64,000 bases of DNA, from the NCBI RefSeq assembly GCF_003626975.1, contig NZ_CP032616.1:4750001-4814000 (forward strand), in the 5' to 3' direction. Source of the DNA: Pseudomonas sp. DY-1 (GTDB lineage Bacteria; Pseudomonadota; Gammaproteobacteria; Pseudomonadales; Pseudomonadaceae). The notes beneath the pieces are model-generated. The model was not told the DNA's origin and made no database searches. It saw nothing but the letters and a program-made list of their open reading frames with translations. A program made the position numbers and the translations under genes. This document shows, piece after piece, positions 40,207 through 51,826 of this stretch (the first letter of the stretch is position 1; every line of letters begins with the position of its first letter).

Positions 40207-40661
40207 TCCTTTATGCCGAGGGCGAGGAAGCCATGCTGGCCCTCGGTGCCCGTCTGGCGAACCTGACCGAAGGGCACGGCATTCTTTACCTGCATGGGGA
40301 TCTGGGAGCGGGCAAGACCACGCTATCTCGCGGGCTCCTGCGGGGGTTGGGCCATGCCGGTGCGGTGAAAAGTCCCACTTTCACCCTGGTCGAACCATAT
40401 GAAATAGGCGAAAAGCGGGCCTTCCATTTCGATCTATATCGCCTGGCGGACCCTGAAGAACTGGAGTTTCTGGGTATCCGCGACTACTTCGAAGGCGACG
40501 CCTTGTGCCTGATCGAGTGGCCCCAGCGGGGCGCCGGCATTTTGCCAAAGGCCGACCTGGACATTAACATTACGCCGCAAGCGGGCGGCCGTTCGCTGCG
40601 TTTTTCGCCACATACCGAGCGTGGCGAAGCATGGTGTGCCGCCCTGGCCTTGGGAGCATGA
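40194..40661 (+). CDS. tsaE: tRNA threonylcarbamoyladenosine synthesis ATPase TsaE
   Basis: TsaE is the ATPase that works with TsaB, TsaC and TsaD to make t6A at position 37 of ANN-decoding tRNAs. The 155-residue P-loop protein has Walker A GDLGAGKTTLSRGLL (about 36-50). The SPTFTLVEPYE switch region and the FDLYRL and LIEWPQRG motifs are typical of the family. The GTG at 40194 lies inside the nnr end with AGGAG about 8 nt upstream. Its TGA overlaps the amiB ATG. Confidence 0.95.
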   Translation: MPEVILYAEGEEAMLALGARLANLTEGHGILYLHGDLGAGKTTLSRGLLRGLGHAGAVKSPTFTLVEPYEIGEKRAFHFDLYRLADPEELEFLGIRDYFEGDALCLIEWPQRGAGILPKADLDINITPQAGGRSLRFSPHTERGEAWCAALALGA

Positions 40662-42106
40662 AAACAAAGATGGGGTGGGGTATGCGCTCGCGCGCACTGT
40701 TTGCCGGGATTGGGGTTCTGCTTGCGGCGTTCGCCGCTGATGTCCTGGCTGCCGCGGAGGTCCGCGGGGTGCGGCTTTGGCGCGCGCCTGACAATACCCG
40801 CCTGGTCTTCGATCTGTCCGGACCGGTGCAGCATTCCGTATTCACCCTGACGGCCCCCCACCGCATCGTCATTGATATCAATGGGGCTCAGCTGGCTACC
40901 AAACTGGAGCAGTTGTCCCTTAGCAATACGCCGATTACCAGCGTTCGCTCTGCCCAGCGCACCCCGACCGATCTGCGGGTGGTGATCGACGTATCGGCCG
41001 CTGTTACGCCGAAAAGCTTCTCCCTGGCACCCAACCAGCAGTACGGCAACCGCCTGGTGGTGGACCTGTTCGATCCGGAAGCCGCCGCCAACGAGGCCGT
41101 TTCACCTGAAGTGGCCACCGCGCCGAGCACGCCGCAACCGCCAGTGACGCCTACCCAGCCGGCACCCAGCAAATTGCCGCCGGTGCCCGGTGGCAAGCGC
41201 GACATCGTGGTCGCGATCGACGCCGGCCACGGCGGGGAAGACCCGGGTGCCCTCGGACCCAAGGGCCAGCACGAGAAGAACGTGACTCTGGCGATCGCCA
41301 AGGAGCTGCAGCGCCAGATCAGCCAGGAGAAAGGCTTCCGTGCCGAACTGGTGCGCACCGGCGACTACTTCATCCCGCTGCGTAAACGTACGGAGATCGC
41401 CCGCAAGAAAGGCGCTGACCTGTTCGTCTCCATCCATGCCGACGCCGCCCCCAGTCGCAGTGCCTTTGGCGCCTCGGTATTTGCCCTGTCGGACCGTGGC
41501 GCCACCTCGGAAACCGCGCGCTGGCTGGCCGATAACGAAAACCGCTCCGACCTGATCGGAGGCGTGGGCAGTGTCAGCCTCGACGACAAGGACCGCATGC
41601 TTGCCGGCGTTCTGCTGGACCTGTCGATGACGGCAACCATGTCTTCCAGCCTCAATGTCGGGCAGAAGGTGCTGTCCAACGTCGGCCAGGTCACTTCGCT
41701 GCACAAGCGTCGGGTGGAACAGGCGGGGTTCATGGTGCTGAAATCGCCAGACATTCCATCGATCCTCGTGGAAACTGGTTTCATCTCCAATCACAACGAA
41801 TCCCAGAAGCTGGCATCGCCGAGCCACCAGCAGGCGCTTGCTCGCTCGATAAAGACCGGCGTGAAGCAGTTCTTCCAGCAGAATCCGCCGCCCGGTACCT
41901 ACATCGCCTGGCTGCGTGATCAGGGCAAGATCGCCATCGGCCCGCGCGAGCATGTCGTCACCTCCGGCGAGAGCCTGGCGCTGATTGCGCAACGTTACGA
42001 GGTGAGCATGGCCGCCCTGCGCAAGGCCAACTCGCTGTCCAGCGACAACATCAAGGTCGGTCAGACCCTGAACATCCCTGCCGCGACTCTGGCGGCACAG
42101 CCATGA
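40658..42106 (+). CDS. amiB: N-acetylmuramoyl-L-alanine amidase AmiB
   Basis: This periplasmic amidase splits septal peptidoglycan during cell separation. The 482-residue protein has a signal peptide (core [19 protein letters not shown]), an AMIN domain (about 30-130), a Pro-rich linker (about 150-175) and a zinc Amidase_3 domain (about 180-400) with ligands in [12 protein letters not shown], the Glu of HEKNVTL and [10 protein letters not shown]-terminal LysM repeat (about 430-475, [19 protein letters not shown]) follows. The start is uncertain: the ATG at 40658 overlaps the tsaE stop, while 40670 and 40682 are also possible ahead of the signal peptide. Its TGA overlaps the mutL ATG. Confidence 0.94.
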   Translation: MKTKMGWGMRSRALFAGIGVLLAAFAADVLAAAEVRGVRLWRAPDNTRLVFDLSGPVQHSVFTLTAPHRIVIDINGAQLATKLEQLSLSNTPITSVRSAQRTPTDLRVVIDVSAAVTPKSFSLAPNQQYGNRLVVDLFDPEAAANEAVSPEVATAPSTPQPPVTPTQPAPSKLPPVPGGKRDIVVAIDAGHGGEDPGALGPKGQHEKNVTLAIAKELQRQISQEKGFRAELVRTGDYFIPLRKRTEIARKKGADLFVSIHADAAPSRSAFGASVFALSDRGATSETARWLADNENRSDLIGGVGSVSLDDKDRMLAGVLLDLSMTATMSSSLNVGQKVLSNVGQVTSLHKRRVEQAGFMVLKSPDIPSILVETGFISNHNESQKLASPSHQQALARSIKTGVKQFFQQNPPPGTYIAWLRDQGKIAIGPREHVVTSGESLALIAQRYEVSMAALRKANSLSSDNIKVGQTLNIPAATLAAQP

Positions 42107-43980
42107 GTGATCTGCCGCGCATCCAGCTGCTGAGCCCGCGGCTGGCGAACCAGATCGCCGCCGGCGAGGTAGTCGAGCGTCCCGCTTCCGTCATCAAGGA
42201 ACTTCTGGAGAACAGTCTGGATGCTGGCGCCCGGCGTATCGATGTCGAGGTGGAACAGGGCGGGATCAAGCTGCTGCGGGTGCGTGATGATGGTGGTGGC
42301 ATTCCAGCGGACGACCTGCCCCTGGCGTTGGCGCGCCACGCCACCAGCAAGATTCGCGACCTGGAGGACCTGGAGCGGGTGATGAGCCTGGGGTTCCGTG
42401 GCGAAGCACTGGCTTCGATCAGTTCCGTTGCACGGCTGACCATGACATCGCGTACCGCCGATGCCGACCAGGCCTGGCAGGTAGAAACCGAGGGGCGCGA
42501 CATGGAGGCCCGGGTCCAGCCTGCTGCGCATCCGGTGGGTACCTCGGTGGAAGTTCGCGACCTGTTCTTCAATACCCCGGCGCGGCGCAAGTTCCTGCGT
42601 GCCGAGAAAACAGAGTTCGACCACCTGCAGGAAGTCATCAAGCGCCTGGCTCTGGCTCGCTTCGATGTGGCTTTCCATTTGCGGCACAACGGCAAGACCA
42701 TCTTCGCTCTCCACGAGGCGCGCGACGCCGTCGCTCGCGCCCGCCGGGTCGCAACGGTCTGCGGTCCTGCCTTTCTGGAGCAGGCGCTGCCCATCGAGAT
42801 CGAGCGCAACGGCCTGCATCTCTGGGGTTGGGTAGGCCTGCCCACCTTCTCCCGCAGTCAGGCCGATCTGCAGTACTTCTATGTGAATGGCCGTATGGTG
42901 CGCGACAAGCTGGTGGCCCACGCGGTACGCCAGGCGTACCGGGACGTCCTCTACAACGGCCGGCATCCGACCTTCGTGCTGTTCTTCGAAGTCGATCCGG
43001 CCGTGGTCGATGTCAATGTGCACCCGACCAAGCACGAAGTGCGCTTCCGTGACGGCCGAATGGTCCATGACTTCCTCTACGGCACCTTGCACCGTGCTCT
43101 GGGCGAAGTGCGTCCGGAAGACCAGCTTGCGGCACCAGCCGCCACCGACGCAGTAGTGCGTCCGAGTGGTCTTGCAGCGGGCGAGTTCGGTCCGCAGGGC
43201 GAGATGAGCCTGGCGGCCAACGTGCTGGAGCGGCCGTCAGCCGAACCGGTCTGGAGCCCGCCCTCCGGTGGCTACCAGGCACCGCGTCCTCAGCCATCCA
43301 TGCCGATTGCAGAGGCCCAGGGTGCCTACCGTGAGTTCTTCGCACCTCTGTCGACGGTTTCCACACCAGCTGCGCTGCCCGAAACCCAAGGTGATGTTCC
43401 GCCTCTGGGCTATGCCCTGGCGCAGCTCAAGGGCATATACATCCTTGCGGAGAACGCCCAGGGGTTGGTCCTGGTGGATATGCATGCGGCCCATGAGCGC
43501 ATTACCTATGAGCGCCTGAAGGTGGCCATGGCCAGTGAAGGGCTCAAGGGGCAGCCGCTATTGGTGCCGGAATCCGTTGCGGTCAGCCAACGTGAGGCGG
43601 ACTGCGCCGAAGAGCATGGCGAGTGGTTCCGTCGTCTTGGCTTCGAGCTGCAGCGTCTTGGTCCGGAAACCTTGGCCATCCGCCAAATACCGGCCCTGCT
43701 GAAGCAGGCAGAAGCCTCCCAACTGGTGCGAGATGTGCTCTCCGATCTGCTCGAGTACGGTACGAGCGACCGCATTCAGGCGCACCTTAACGAGCTGCTG
43801 GGCACCATGGCGTGCCACGGAGCTGTACGCGCGAATCGTCGCCTGACTCAGCCGGAAATGAATGCCTTGCTGCGCGATATGGAGCACACGGAGCGCAGCG
43901 GCCAGTGCAACCATGGGCGTCCGACCTGGACGCAATTGGGTATGGATGATCTGGACAAGCTGTTCCTTCGTGGTCGTTGA
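42103..43980 (+). CDS. mutL: DNA mismatch repair protein MutL
   Basis: MutL couples mismatch recognition by MutS to strand incision. The 625-residue protein has GHKL ATPase motifs [21 protein letters not shown] and [11 protein letters not shown] in the first 110 residues, a transducer domain to about 330, a Pro-rich linker and the C-terminal dimerisation domain. That domain carries the endonuclease motif D-M-H-A-X2-E-X4-E beginning at Asp459, as expected for Pseudomonas, which lacks the MutH system. The ATG overlaps the amiB stop. Confidence 0.98.
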   Translation: MSDLPRIQLLSPRLANQIAAGEVVERPASVIKELLENSLDAGARRIDVEVEQGGIKLLRVRDDGGGIPADDLPLALARHATSKIRDLEDLERVMSLGFRGEALASISSVARLTMTSRTADADQAWQVETEGRDMEARVQPAAHPVGTSVEVRDLFFNTPARRKFLRAEKTEFDHLQEVIKRLALARFDVAFHLRHNGKTIFALHEARDAVARARRVATVCGPAFLEQALPIEIERNGLHLWGWVGLPTFSRSQADLQYFYVNGRMVRDKLVAHAVRQAYRDVLYNGRHPTFVLFFEVDPAVVDVNVHPTKHEVRFRDGRMVHDFLYGTLHRALGEVRPEDQLAAPAATDAVVRPSGLAAGEFGPQGEMSLAANVLERPSAEPVWSPPSGGYQAPRPQPSMPIAEAQGAYREFFAPLSTVSTPAALPETQGDVPPLGYALAQLKGIYILAENAQGLVLVDMHAAHERITYERLKVAMASEGLKGQPLLVPESVAVSQREADCAEEHGEWFRRLGFELQRLGPETLAIRQIPALLKQAEASQLVRDVLSDLLEYGTSDRIQAHLNELLGTMACHGAVRANRRLTQPEMNALLRDMEHTERSGQCNHGRPTWTQLGMDDLDKLFLRGR

Positions 43981-43982
43981 GC

Positions 43983-44957
43983 ATGGCTGAAAGACTGCCG
44001 CCGGCAATTTTCCTCATGGGCCCCACGGCCGCTGGCAAGACCGACCTCGCCCTTGAGCTGGCGCGAACCCTGCCTTGCGAGCTGATCAGCGTCGATTCGG
44101 CATTGATCTATCGCGGCATGGATATCGGTACCGCCAAGCCGGACAAGGCGACCCTGGCCGAGTTTCCCCATCGCCTCATCGATATCCGCGACCCAGTCGA
44201 GAGTTACTCGGCTGCGGAGTTCCGCAGCGATGCCCTCTCTGCAATGGCAGAAATTACGGCCAGGGGACGGATTCCACTGCTGGTGGGTGGGACCATGCTG
44301 TATTACAAGGCGTTGCTGGAGGGTTTGGCGGACATGCCCAGCGCCGATCCAGATGTGCGCGCCGAGCTGGAGGCTCGTGCCGCCCGCGATGGTTGGGATG
44401 CGCTGCATCGGGAACTGGCGGAGGTCGACCCGGAGTCCGCAGCTCGTATCCATCCCAACGATCCCCAGCGATTGACCAGGGCGCTTGAAGTCTACAAGGT
44501 CAGCGGGCTCACCATGACCGCCCACCGACAGCAGCAGGCTGCGCAAAATACGGCCGGGAACGCGCCAGGAACGGCACATTTGCCGTATACTGTCGCGCAC
44601 TTGGCTATTGCGCCGGCACAGCGTCAGGTGTTGCACGAAAGAATTGCGCAACGATTTCGCCTGATGCTGGAACAGGGGTTCATCGAAGAGGTCGAAGCGC
44701 TGCGCTGCAGAAGTGACTTGCATGCAGGGCTACCGTCTATAAGAGCGGTTGGTTATCGCCAGGCCTGGGATTATCTGGATGGCGCGCTGACCTGGAGCGA
44801 GATGGAAGAGCGCGGCATCATTGCTACCCGCCAACTCGCCAAACGACAGTTCACCTGGTTGCGTAGTTGGTCCGATCTGTTCTGGTTGGACAGTCTGGCT
44901 TGCGACAATCTGCCGCGCACCTTGAAATACCTGAAGTCGGTCTCCATATTGAACTGA
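43983..44957 (+). CDS. miaA: tRNA dimethylallyltransferase
   Basis: MiaA adds the dimethylallyl group to A37 of UNN-decoding tRNAs. The 324-residue protein has a P-loop [13 protein letters not shown] (near residue 12), substrate motif [19 protein letters not shown], and [18 protein letters not shown]. The C-terminal [12 protein letters not shown] and [13 protein letters not shown] segments are also conserved. The ATG at 43983 is taken rather than an upstream TTG at 43977 because the family N-terminus begins just before [10 protein letters not shown]. hfq follows after a 99-bp AT-rich gap that may hold an hfq promoter. Confidence 0.97.
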   Translation: MAERLPPAIFLMGPTAAGKTDLALELARTLPCELISVDSALIYRGMDIGTAKPDKATLAEFPHRLIDIRDPVESYSAAEFRSDALSAMAEITARGRIPLLVGGTMLYYKALLEGLADMPSADPDVRAELEARAARDGWDALHRELAEVDPESAARIHPNDPQRLTRALEVYKVSGLTMTAHRQQQAAQNTAGNAPGTAHLPYTVAHLAIAPAQRQVLHERIAQRFRLMLEQGFIEEVEALRCRSDLHAGLPSIRAVGYRQAWDYLDGALTWSEMEERGIIATRQLAKRQFTWLRSWSDLFWLDSLACDNLPRTLKYLKSVSILN

Positions 44958-45056
44958 GACCTCGCCGGTTACCGTCTATCCTTGGGGGTAGGGCGGGACC
45001 AGTCATTTTTCTTGTCATTTGAAAACTAAAAATTTTTCCCTAAAGGAGTGCGGCAC

Positions 45057-45311
45057 ATGTCAAAAGGGCATTCGCTACAAGACCCTTACCTCAATACCCT
45101 GCGTAAGGAGCGCGTACCGGTTTCCATCTATCTGGTGAACGGCATCAAGCTGCAGGGCCAGATCGAATCCTTCGACCAGTTCGTGATTCTGCTGAAGAAC
45201 ACTGTCAGCCAAATGGTCTACAAGCACGCCATTTCCACTGTGGTACCGAGCCGCCCAGTACGTCTGCCCAGCGCTTCCGAGCAAGAGCAGCCTGAGCCGG
45301 GTAACGCCTGA
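45057..45311 (+). CDS. hfq: RNA chaperone Hfq
   Basis: Hfq forms the Sm-like hexamer that pairs small RNAs with mRNAs and, in Pseudomonas, works with Crc in catabolite repression. The 84-residue protein keeps proximal-face residues in HSLQDPYLN (Gln8, Asp9), Sm1 [17 protein letters not shown] and Sm2 with KHAIST. The C-terminal tail is short, as in other pseudomonads. Ribosome-binding site AAAGGAG sits 9 nt before the ATG, in an unusually A/T-rich leader (45006-45042). Confidence 0.99.
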   Translation: MSKGHSLQDPYLNTLRKERVPVSIYLVNGIKLQGQIESFDQFVILLKNTVSQMVYKHAISTVVPSRPVRLPSASEQEQPEPGNA

Positions 45312-45323
45312 TAGGAGACTGCT

Positions 45324-46625
45324 TTGTTTTTCGAACGCCCTGGTGGTGGTGAGCGAGCCATCCTGGTTCATCTGGAAGGCCAAGATCCCGAGGCGCGCGA
45401 AGACCCGCAGGAATTCCTGGAACTTGCTCGTTCGGCCGGTGCGGATACAGTGGCTTTCGTCTCTGTTTCCCGTCACCAGCCAACGGCCAAGTATCTGATC
45501 GGCAGCGGCAAGGTCGATGAGTTGCATGACCTGGTCAAGGCCGAGAAAGCTGAACTGGTCATTTTCAATCACACCCTTACGCCCAGTCAGGAGCGCAATC
45601 TTGAGCGCGCTTTTGAATGTCGGGTCCTCGACCGTACCGGTCTGATTCTCGATATCTTCGCCCAACGTGCCCGTACCCATGAAGGCAAGCTGCAAGTCGA
45701 ACTGGCCCAGCTTGAGCACATGAGTACCCGCCTGGTGCGCGGCTGGACTCACCTTGAACGCCAGAAAGGCGGTATCGGTCTGCGTGGTCCGGGTGAAACC
45801 CAGCTGGAAACCGACCGTCGTCTGCTGCGTGTGCGCATTCGCCAGATCAAGCAGCGCCTGGAAAAGGTACGCAGCCAGCGCGAACAGGCCCGGCGGGGGC
45901 GCAGGCGCGCGGATATTCCATCGGTGTCCCTGGTTGGCTACACGAACGCCGGCAAGTCCACGTTATTCAATTCGCTGACCGCTTCCGAGGTCTACGCGGC
46001 CGACCAGTTGTTCGCGACCCTCGACCCGACCCTGCGTCGGCTTGAGCTGGATGACCTAGGGCCGATCGTTCTGGCCGACACGGTCGGATTCATCCGTCAC
46101 CTGCCGCACAAGCTGGTGGAAGCCTTCCGGGCTACCCTAGAAGAATCGTCCAACTCCGATCTCCTGCTGCATGTTATCGATGCTCACGAGCCGGAGCGCA
46201 TGTCGCAGATCGAGCAGGTGCTGGCAGTGCTGGGTGAAATCGGTGCCGAAGGCCTGCCTATGTTGGAGGTCTACAACAAGGTCGACCTGCTGGTGAACGT
46301 CGAGCCGCATATCCAGCGCGACGAGGACGGCAAGCCCGAGCGGGTTTGGCTGTCGGCGCGCGATGGTAGTGGCCTCGAGTTGCTGGAACAGGCGGTGGCA
46401 GAGTTGCTGGGCGACGACCTCTTCGTCGGTACCCTGCGTCTGCCACAGCGTTTTGGTCGGTTGCGGGCGCAGTTCTTCGCCTTGGGTGCGGTGCAGACCG
46501 AGGAGCACAATGAGGCTGGGGACGCTCTTCTCGCAGTGCGTCTTCCGCGCGTTGAACTGAATCGACTGGTCAGTCGGGAAGGCTGGCAGCCGAGCGAGTT
46601 TCTTGAGCAACACACTTTGCAATAA
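45324..46625 (+). CDS. hflX: Ribosome rescue / ribosome-associated GTPase HflX
   Basis: HflX binds the 50S subunit and splits stalled ribosomes. The 433-residue GTPase has an N-terminal HflX domain (about 10-175, HQPTAKYLIGSGKVDEL) and a coiled-coil linker. The G domain carries P-loop GYTNAGKSTLFNSL (about 207-220), switch II LADTVGFIRHLPH and G4 YNKVDLL. It starts with TTG at 45324 behind ATAGGAGA; the conserved N-terminus FFERPGGGERA supports this. It lies 12 bp after hfq. Confidence 0.96.
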   Translation: MFFERPGGGERAILVHLEGQDPEAREDPQEFLELARSAGADTVAFVSVSRHQPTAKYLIGSGKVDELHDLVKAEKAELVIFNHTLTPSQERNLERAFECRVLDRTGLILDIFAQRARTHEGKLQVELAQLEHMSTRLVRGWTHLERQKGGIGLRGPGETQLETDRRLLRVRIRQIKQRLEKVRSQREQARRGRRRADIPSVSLVGYTNAGKSTLFNSLTASEVYAADQLFATLDPTLRRLELDDLGPIVLADTVGFIRHLPHKLVEAFRATLEESSNSDLLLHVIDAHEPERMSQIEQVLAVLGEIGAEGLPMLEVYNKVDLLVNVEPHIQRDEDGKPERVWLSARDGSGLELLEQAVAELLGDDLFVGTLRLPQRFGRLRAQFFALGAVQTEEHNEAGDALLAVRLPRVELNRLVSREGWQPSEFLEQHTLQ

Positions 46626-46721
46626 AGCCCGCTGAGGTGGTTTTGCGGCGGGCCTCGGGCTTGGGTAGCATGGGCGGGCGCGCCGTGGGCGCGCCTTTGC
46701 TTTATCAGTATGGAGAGCGCT

Positions 46722-47891
46722 ATGGCTTGGAATGAGCCGGGTGGCAACTCGAATAACCAGGATCCCTGGGGTGGGCGCCGCGGTGGCGACCGCAAAGGGC
46801 CACCGGATCTGGACGAGGCCTTCCGCAAGCTGCAAGACAGCCTGAACGGATTGTTTGGCAGCGGCAAGAAACGTGGCGGCGGCGACGAAGGTGGCGGCAG
46901 GTCGGGCGGTTTCGGTCTGCTCGGCATCGGCCTGGCCTTGCTTGCCGTGGTCTGGCTGTACAGCGCGGTTTATGTGGTAGACGAGCAGGAGCAGGCCGTG
47001 GTGCTGCGCTTCGGCAAGTATTACGAGACTGTTGGTCCTGGCCTGAACATCTATTTCCCGCCGTTCGACCGCAAGTTCCAGGAGAATGTCACCCGCGAGC
47101 GTGCTTACAGCAAGCAGGGGCAGATGCTCACCGAGGACGAGAACATCGTCGAAGTACCGCTCACCGTCCAGTACAAGATCAGCAACCTCCAGGACTTCGT
47201 GCTGAACGTAGATCAGCCTGAAGTCAGTCTGCAGCACGCCACCGAAAGCGCCCTGCGCCACGTAGTGGGTTCCACCGAGATGGACCAGGTGCTGACTGAG
47301 GGTCGTGAGCTGATGGCCAGCGAGATCAAGGAGCGCCTGCAGCGTTTCCTCGACACTTATCGCACCGGTATCACCGTCACCCAGGTCAACGTACAGAGCG
47401 CGGCTGCCCCTCGTGAAGTTCAGGAAGCCTTCGATGACGTGATCCGTGCTCGTGAGGATGAACAGCGTGCCAAGAACCAGGCAGAGGCCTATGCCAATGC
47501 AGTGGTCCCCGAGGCTCGTGGCCAGGCTCAGCGTATCATCGAGGATGCCAACGGCTACCGCGATGAAGTTGTTGCCCGCGCCGAAGGTGAGGCTGACCGC
47601 TTCACCAAGCTGCTAACCGAGTACCACAAAGCGCCGGAAGTCACGCGCCAGCGTCTGTACCTCGAAACCATGCAGGACGTGTTGGCCAATACCAGCAAAG
47701 TGCTGGTTTCCGGTAAGGACGGGCAGAGCAACTTGCTCTACCTGCCGCTAGATAAAATGATCGACAGCCGCGGCGCCGGTCAGGCTCCGGTTGCTCCGGC
47801 AGCCTCGGCCGCTGGTAGCGGCGGCGATCTCGGTTCGCGTGTCGCCACTGACTTACAGCAGCGCAATTCGCGTTCCAGGGAGAGTCGCTGA
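46722..47891 (+). CDS. hflK: FtsH protease activity modulator HflK
   Basis: HflK forms with HflC the large SPFH cage around FtsH in the inner membrane. The 389-residue protein has a Gly/Asn-rich cytoplasmic N-terminus (about 1-65), a transmembrane helix (about 67-88, LLGIGLALLAVVWLYSAVYV) and an SPFH/PHB domain to about residue 290. A coiled coil contains EAEGEADRF-like heptads, and the Ala/Gly-rich tail is long. The ATG at 46722 is preferred because GGAGAG precedes it; ATG 46710 lies within that site. Its stop overlaps the hflC start (TGATG). Confidence 0.97.
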   Translation: MAWNEPGGNSNNQDPWGGRRGGDRKGPPDLDEAFRKLQDSLNGLFGSGKKRGGGDEGGGRSGGFGLLGIGLALLAVVWLYSAVYVVDEQEQAVVLRFGKYYETVGPGLNIYFPPFDRKFQENVTRERAYSKQGQMLTEDENIVEVPLTVQYKISNLQDFVLNVDQPEVSLQHATESALRHVVGSTEMDQVLTEGRELMASEIKERLQRFLDTYRTGITVTQVNVQSAAAPREVQEAFDDVIRAREDEQRAKNQAEAYANAVVPEARGQAQRIIEDANGYRDEVVARAEGEADRFTKLLTEYHKAPEVTRQRLYLETMQDVLANTSKVLVSGKDGQSNLLYLPLDKMIDSRGAGQAPVAPAASAAGSGGDLGSRVATDLQQRNSRSRESR

Positions 47892-48760
47892 TGAGCAATA
47901 AATCGCTGTTTGCCCTGATCGGCGGCGTGGTTGTGGCTCTGCTTCTGTGGAGCAGCCTGTACATCGTGTCGCAGACCGAAAAGGCCGTGCTCCTGCAGTT
48001 CGGCCGCATCGTCGAGGCTGATGTTCAGCCCGGCCTTCACTTAAAGATTCCGTACGTCAACCAGGTGCGCAAGTTCGATGCCCGTCTGCTGACCCTGGAC
48101 TCGCCGACACAGCGCTTCCTCACGCTCGAGAAGAAGGCGGTGATGGTGGATGCCTACGCCAAATGGCGAGTGGCTGATGCCGAGCGTTTCTACACTGCAA
48201 CTTCCGGCATGAAGCAGATTGCCGACGAGCGTTTGTCTCGCCGTCTGGAAGCAGGTCTGCGCGACCAGTTCGGTAAGCGTACCCTGCATGAAGTGGTGTC
48301 CGGTGAGCGTGATGCGCTGATGGCAGATATCACGTCCGCCCTCAATCGCATGGCCAACAAGGAGTTGGGCATCGAGGTCGTGGACGTGCGGGTGAAGGCC
48401 ATCGACCTGCCCAAGGAAGTCAACCGCAGCGTATTCGAGCGAATGAGTACCGAGCGGGAGCGTGAGGCTCGTGAGCATCGCGCCAAGGGCTCCGAGTTGG
48501 CGGAGGGTATTCGTGCAGACGCCGACCGTCAGCGCCGTGTCCTGCTGGCCGAGGCCTATCGTGAGGCAGAGGAAACTCGTGGTGATGGCGATGCCAAGGC
48601 GGCTGCCATCTATGCCAAGGCATATGGGCAGGACCAGGAGTTCTACGCTTTCCACCGCAGCCTCCAGGCTTACCGTGAAAGCTTTGCTAACAAGACCGAC
48701 GTGATGGTGCTCGATCCCAATAGCGATTTCTTCCGCTATCTGGACAAGGCCACGCGCTGA
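47891..48760 (+). CDS. hflC: FtsH protease activity modulator HflC
   Basis: HflC, the smaller SPFH partner of HflK, has 289 residues. An N-terminal transmembrane helix (about 6-24, LFALIGGVVVALLLWSSLYI) precedes the SPFH domain (FGRIVEADVQPGLHLKIP), a coiled coil (EREREAREHRAKG) and the C-terminal QEFYAFHRSLQAYRESF motif. The start is coupled to the hflK stop. A terminator at 48830-48852 ends the nnr-to-hflC series. Confidence 0.97.
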   Translation: MSNKSLFALIGGVVVALLLWSSLYIVSQTEKAVLLQFGRIVEADVQPGLHLKIPYVNQVRKFDARLLTLDSPTQRFLTLEKKAVMVDAYAKWRVADAERFYTATSGMKQIADERLSRRLEAGLRDQFGKRTLHEVVSGERDALMADITSALNRMANKELGIEVVDVRVKAIDLPKEVNRSVFERMSTEREREAREHRAKGSELAEGIRADADRQRRVLLAEAYREAEETRGDGDAKAAAIYAKAYGQDQEFYAFHRSLQAYRESFANKTDVMVLDPNSDFFRYLDKATR

Positions 48761-48829
48761 CACAAGTCTCCCGGCGGACGCTCATCGTCCGCCGGGGTGA
48801 CCGCCAGGGAAAACGTGTTATCATGGGTC

Positions 48830-48852
48830 AGCCGGGAAATCCCGGCTTTTTT
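48830..48852 (+). terminator. Intrinsic terminator after hflC
   Basis: AGCCGGG (48830-48836), AAAT loop, CCCGGCT (48841-48847), then T residues to 48852. It ends 15 nt before the DUF2065 start codon. Confidence 0.85.
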
Positions 48853-48867
48853 GCGTCCGCGGGAATC

Positions 48868-49053
48868 ATGTGGCAGGAACTCGGCATTGCGTTTTGTCTG
48901 ATGCTGGTGCTGGAAGGCATCCTGCCCTTCCTCTATCCGCGCCGTTGGCGCGCCGCGGTACTTGGGGTGGCAGAGTTCAAGGACCGCCATCTCCGCCTGA
49001 TGGGCCTGTCCAGCATGTTGCTGGGGACTGGCCTCCTTTATCTGCTTCACTGA
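48868..49053 (+). CDS. DUF2065 small membrane protein
   Basis: The 61-residue protein has two transmembrane helices (about 5-18 and 42-58) joined by a short basic loop LYPRRWRAAVLG. It is the YjeT/DUF2065 family, which lies next to hflC in E. coli and most gammaproteobacteria; the function is unknown. The ATG at 48868 is taken because homologues begin MWQEL-like; an in-frame ATG at 48823 lies before the terminator. hisZ starts 34 bp later. Confidence 0.88.
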   Translation: MWQELGIAFCLMLVLEGILPFLYPRRWRAAVLGVAEFKDRHLRLMGLSSMLLGTGLLYLLH

Positions 49054-49087
49054 TGGCTTGCCGCCCGGCTGAGAGGGGATTGGCGAA

Positions 49088-50272
49088 ATGGCAACGGTAG
49101 ATCGCTGGCTGCTGCCAGACGGTATCGAAGAAGTACTGCCGCCCGAGGCGGCACGCATCGAGGCAGCCCGCCGCCAGGTGCTGGACCTGTTCCAGCGTTG
49201 GGGCTACGACTTCGTGGTCACTCCGCACATCGAATATCTCGAGTCCCTGCTGACCGGTGCCGGCCAGGATCTCGACCTGCGCACATTCAAAGTGACCGAT
49301 CCGCAGTCGGGTCACTTGATGGGATTTCGTGCAGACATCACACCGCAGGTTGCGCGCATCGATGCTCATACCCTGCGTCGCGAAGGTCCGAACCGCCTGT
49401 GCTATGCCGGCAGCGTGCTGCACGCCAAGCCGCGGGCACTATCCACTTCGCGCAGTCCGATACAGCTGGGCGCTGAACTTTACGGCGACGCCAGCCCGGC
49501 GAGCGACGTGGAAGTCATCAGCCTGATGCTGGAGATGCTCGAGCTGGCCGCCGTGCCGGACGTGCATATGGATCTCGGCCATGTCGGCATCTATCGCGGG
49601 CTGGCCAAGGCCGCGGGCCTGTCTGGTGAAGTCGAGCGCAGCCTGTTCGACGCCCTACAGCGCAAGGCAGTGGACGAGGTGGCCGAGCTCACCGAAGACC
49701 TGCCCCGCGAACTGGCCTCCATGCTCCGCTCGCTGGCCGAACTCTGCGGTGGTCGTGAGGTTCTGGACTTGGCTCAGGGGGTGCTGATGGATGCCCCGGA
49801 AGACGTCCACCGCGCGCTGGATGAGCTGATTGCCATCGCTGACGCGCTGGAACTGCGTTATCCGGAGTTGCCGCTGTACTTCGACCTGGGTGAGCTACGC
49901 GGTTACCACTATCACACCGGGGTGGTCTTCGCCGCCTTCGTGCCGGGCGTTGGGCAGTCCATTGCTCAAGGCGGGCGCTATGACGACATCGGCGCCGACT
50001 TCGGTCGTGCCCGTCCCGCCACCGGTTTCTCCACCGACCTGAAGACCCTTGTGACCTTGGGCAGCATGTCGTTGGAGCAAGAAATTTCCGGTATCTGGGC
50101 GCCAGACAGCCATGACCCGTACCTGTGGTACGAGGTCAAGCGCCTCCGCGCTGATGGTCAGCGTGTGGTGCAGGCGTTGCCGGGCCAGGAAGCGGCGAGC
50201 GCGCAGGAAGCCGGCTGCGACCGCCAGCTCGTTTTGAGTGCTGGGCGCTGGCAGGTGGAGTCGCTTTCCTAG
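49088..50272 (+). CDS. hisZ: ATP phosphoribosyltransferase regulatory subunit HisZ
   Basis: HisZ is a catalytically inactive HisRS-like protein that allosterically controls the short-form HisG at the first step of histidine synthesis. The 394-residue protein has class II synthetase-like motifs [14 protein letters not shown] and LCYAGSVLH, and the GGRYDDI loop, but lacks the anticodon-binding domain of HisRS. GAGAGGGG lies ahead of the ATG at 49088. As in P. aeruginosa it precedes purA and is remote from hisG. Confidence 0.95.
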   Translation: MATVDRWLLPDGIEEVLPPEAARIEAARRQVLDLFQRWGYDFVVTPHIEYLESLLTGAGQDLDLRTFKVTDPQSGHLMGFRADITPQVARIDAHTLRREGPNRLCYAGSVLHAKPRALSTSRSPIQLGAELYGDASPASDVEVISLMLEMLELAAVPDVHMDLGHVGIYRGLAKAAGLSGEVERSLFDALQRKAVDEVAELTEDLPRELASMLRSLAELCGGREVLDLAQGVLMDAPEDVHRALDELIAIADALELRYPELPLYFDLGELRGYHYHTGVVFAAFVPGVGQSIAQGGRYDDIGADFGRARPATGFSTDLKTLVTLGSMSLEQEISGIWAPDSHDPYLWYEVKRLRADGQRVVQALPGQEAASAQEAGCDRQLVLSAGRWQVESLS

Positions 50273-50312
50273 GAAGTGGTTTCAGGGTCGGTGCAGAACT
50301 GCCGGCCATTAA

Positions 50313-51671
<1,359 letters not shown>

Positions 51672-51687
51672 GTCTCCTGACTCCCCC

Positions 51688-51712
51688 GAAGGGCCGCCAT
51701 GTGCGGCCCTTC
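51688..51712 (+). terminator. Intrinsic terminator after purA
   Basis: GAAGGGCCGC (51688-51697) and GCGGCCCTTC (51703-51712) form a 10-bp stem with a CATGT loop; the T run after it is interrupted (GTCGTTT). Confidence 0.75.
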
Positions 51713-51826
51713 GTCGTTTCGGTGACCGCGAATGTCGCGCTACCGGTCGGCACGTACCTTGCTGGCACTTTATAAATCCAGGTTGTCGCCGTTATAGCGG
51801 TAACGGTCGTAAAGGAGTCACAAGTC

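Noticed and set aside
45006..45042. A specific hfq promoter in the AT-rich leader
   Set aside because: TTGTCA is present, but no -10 stands at workable spacing, so I only note the AT-rich leader.
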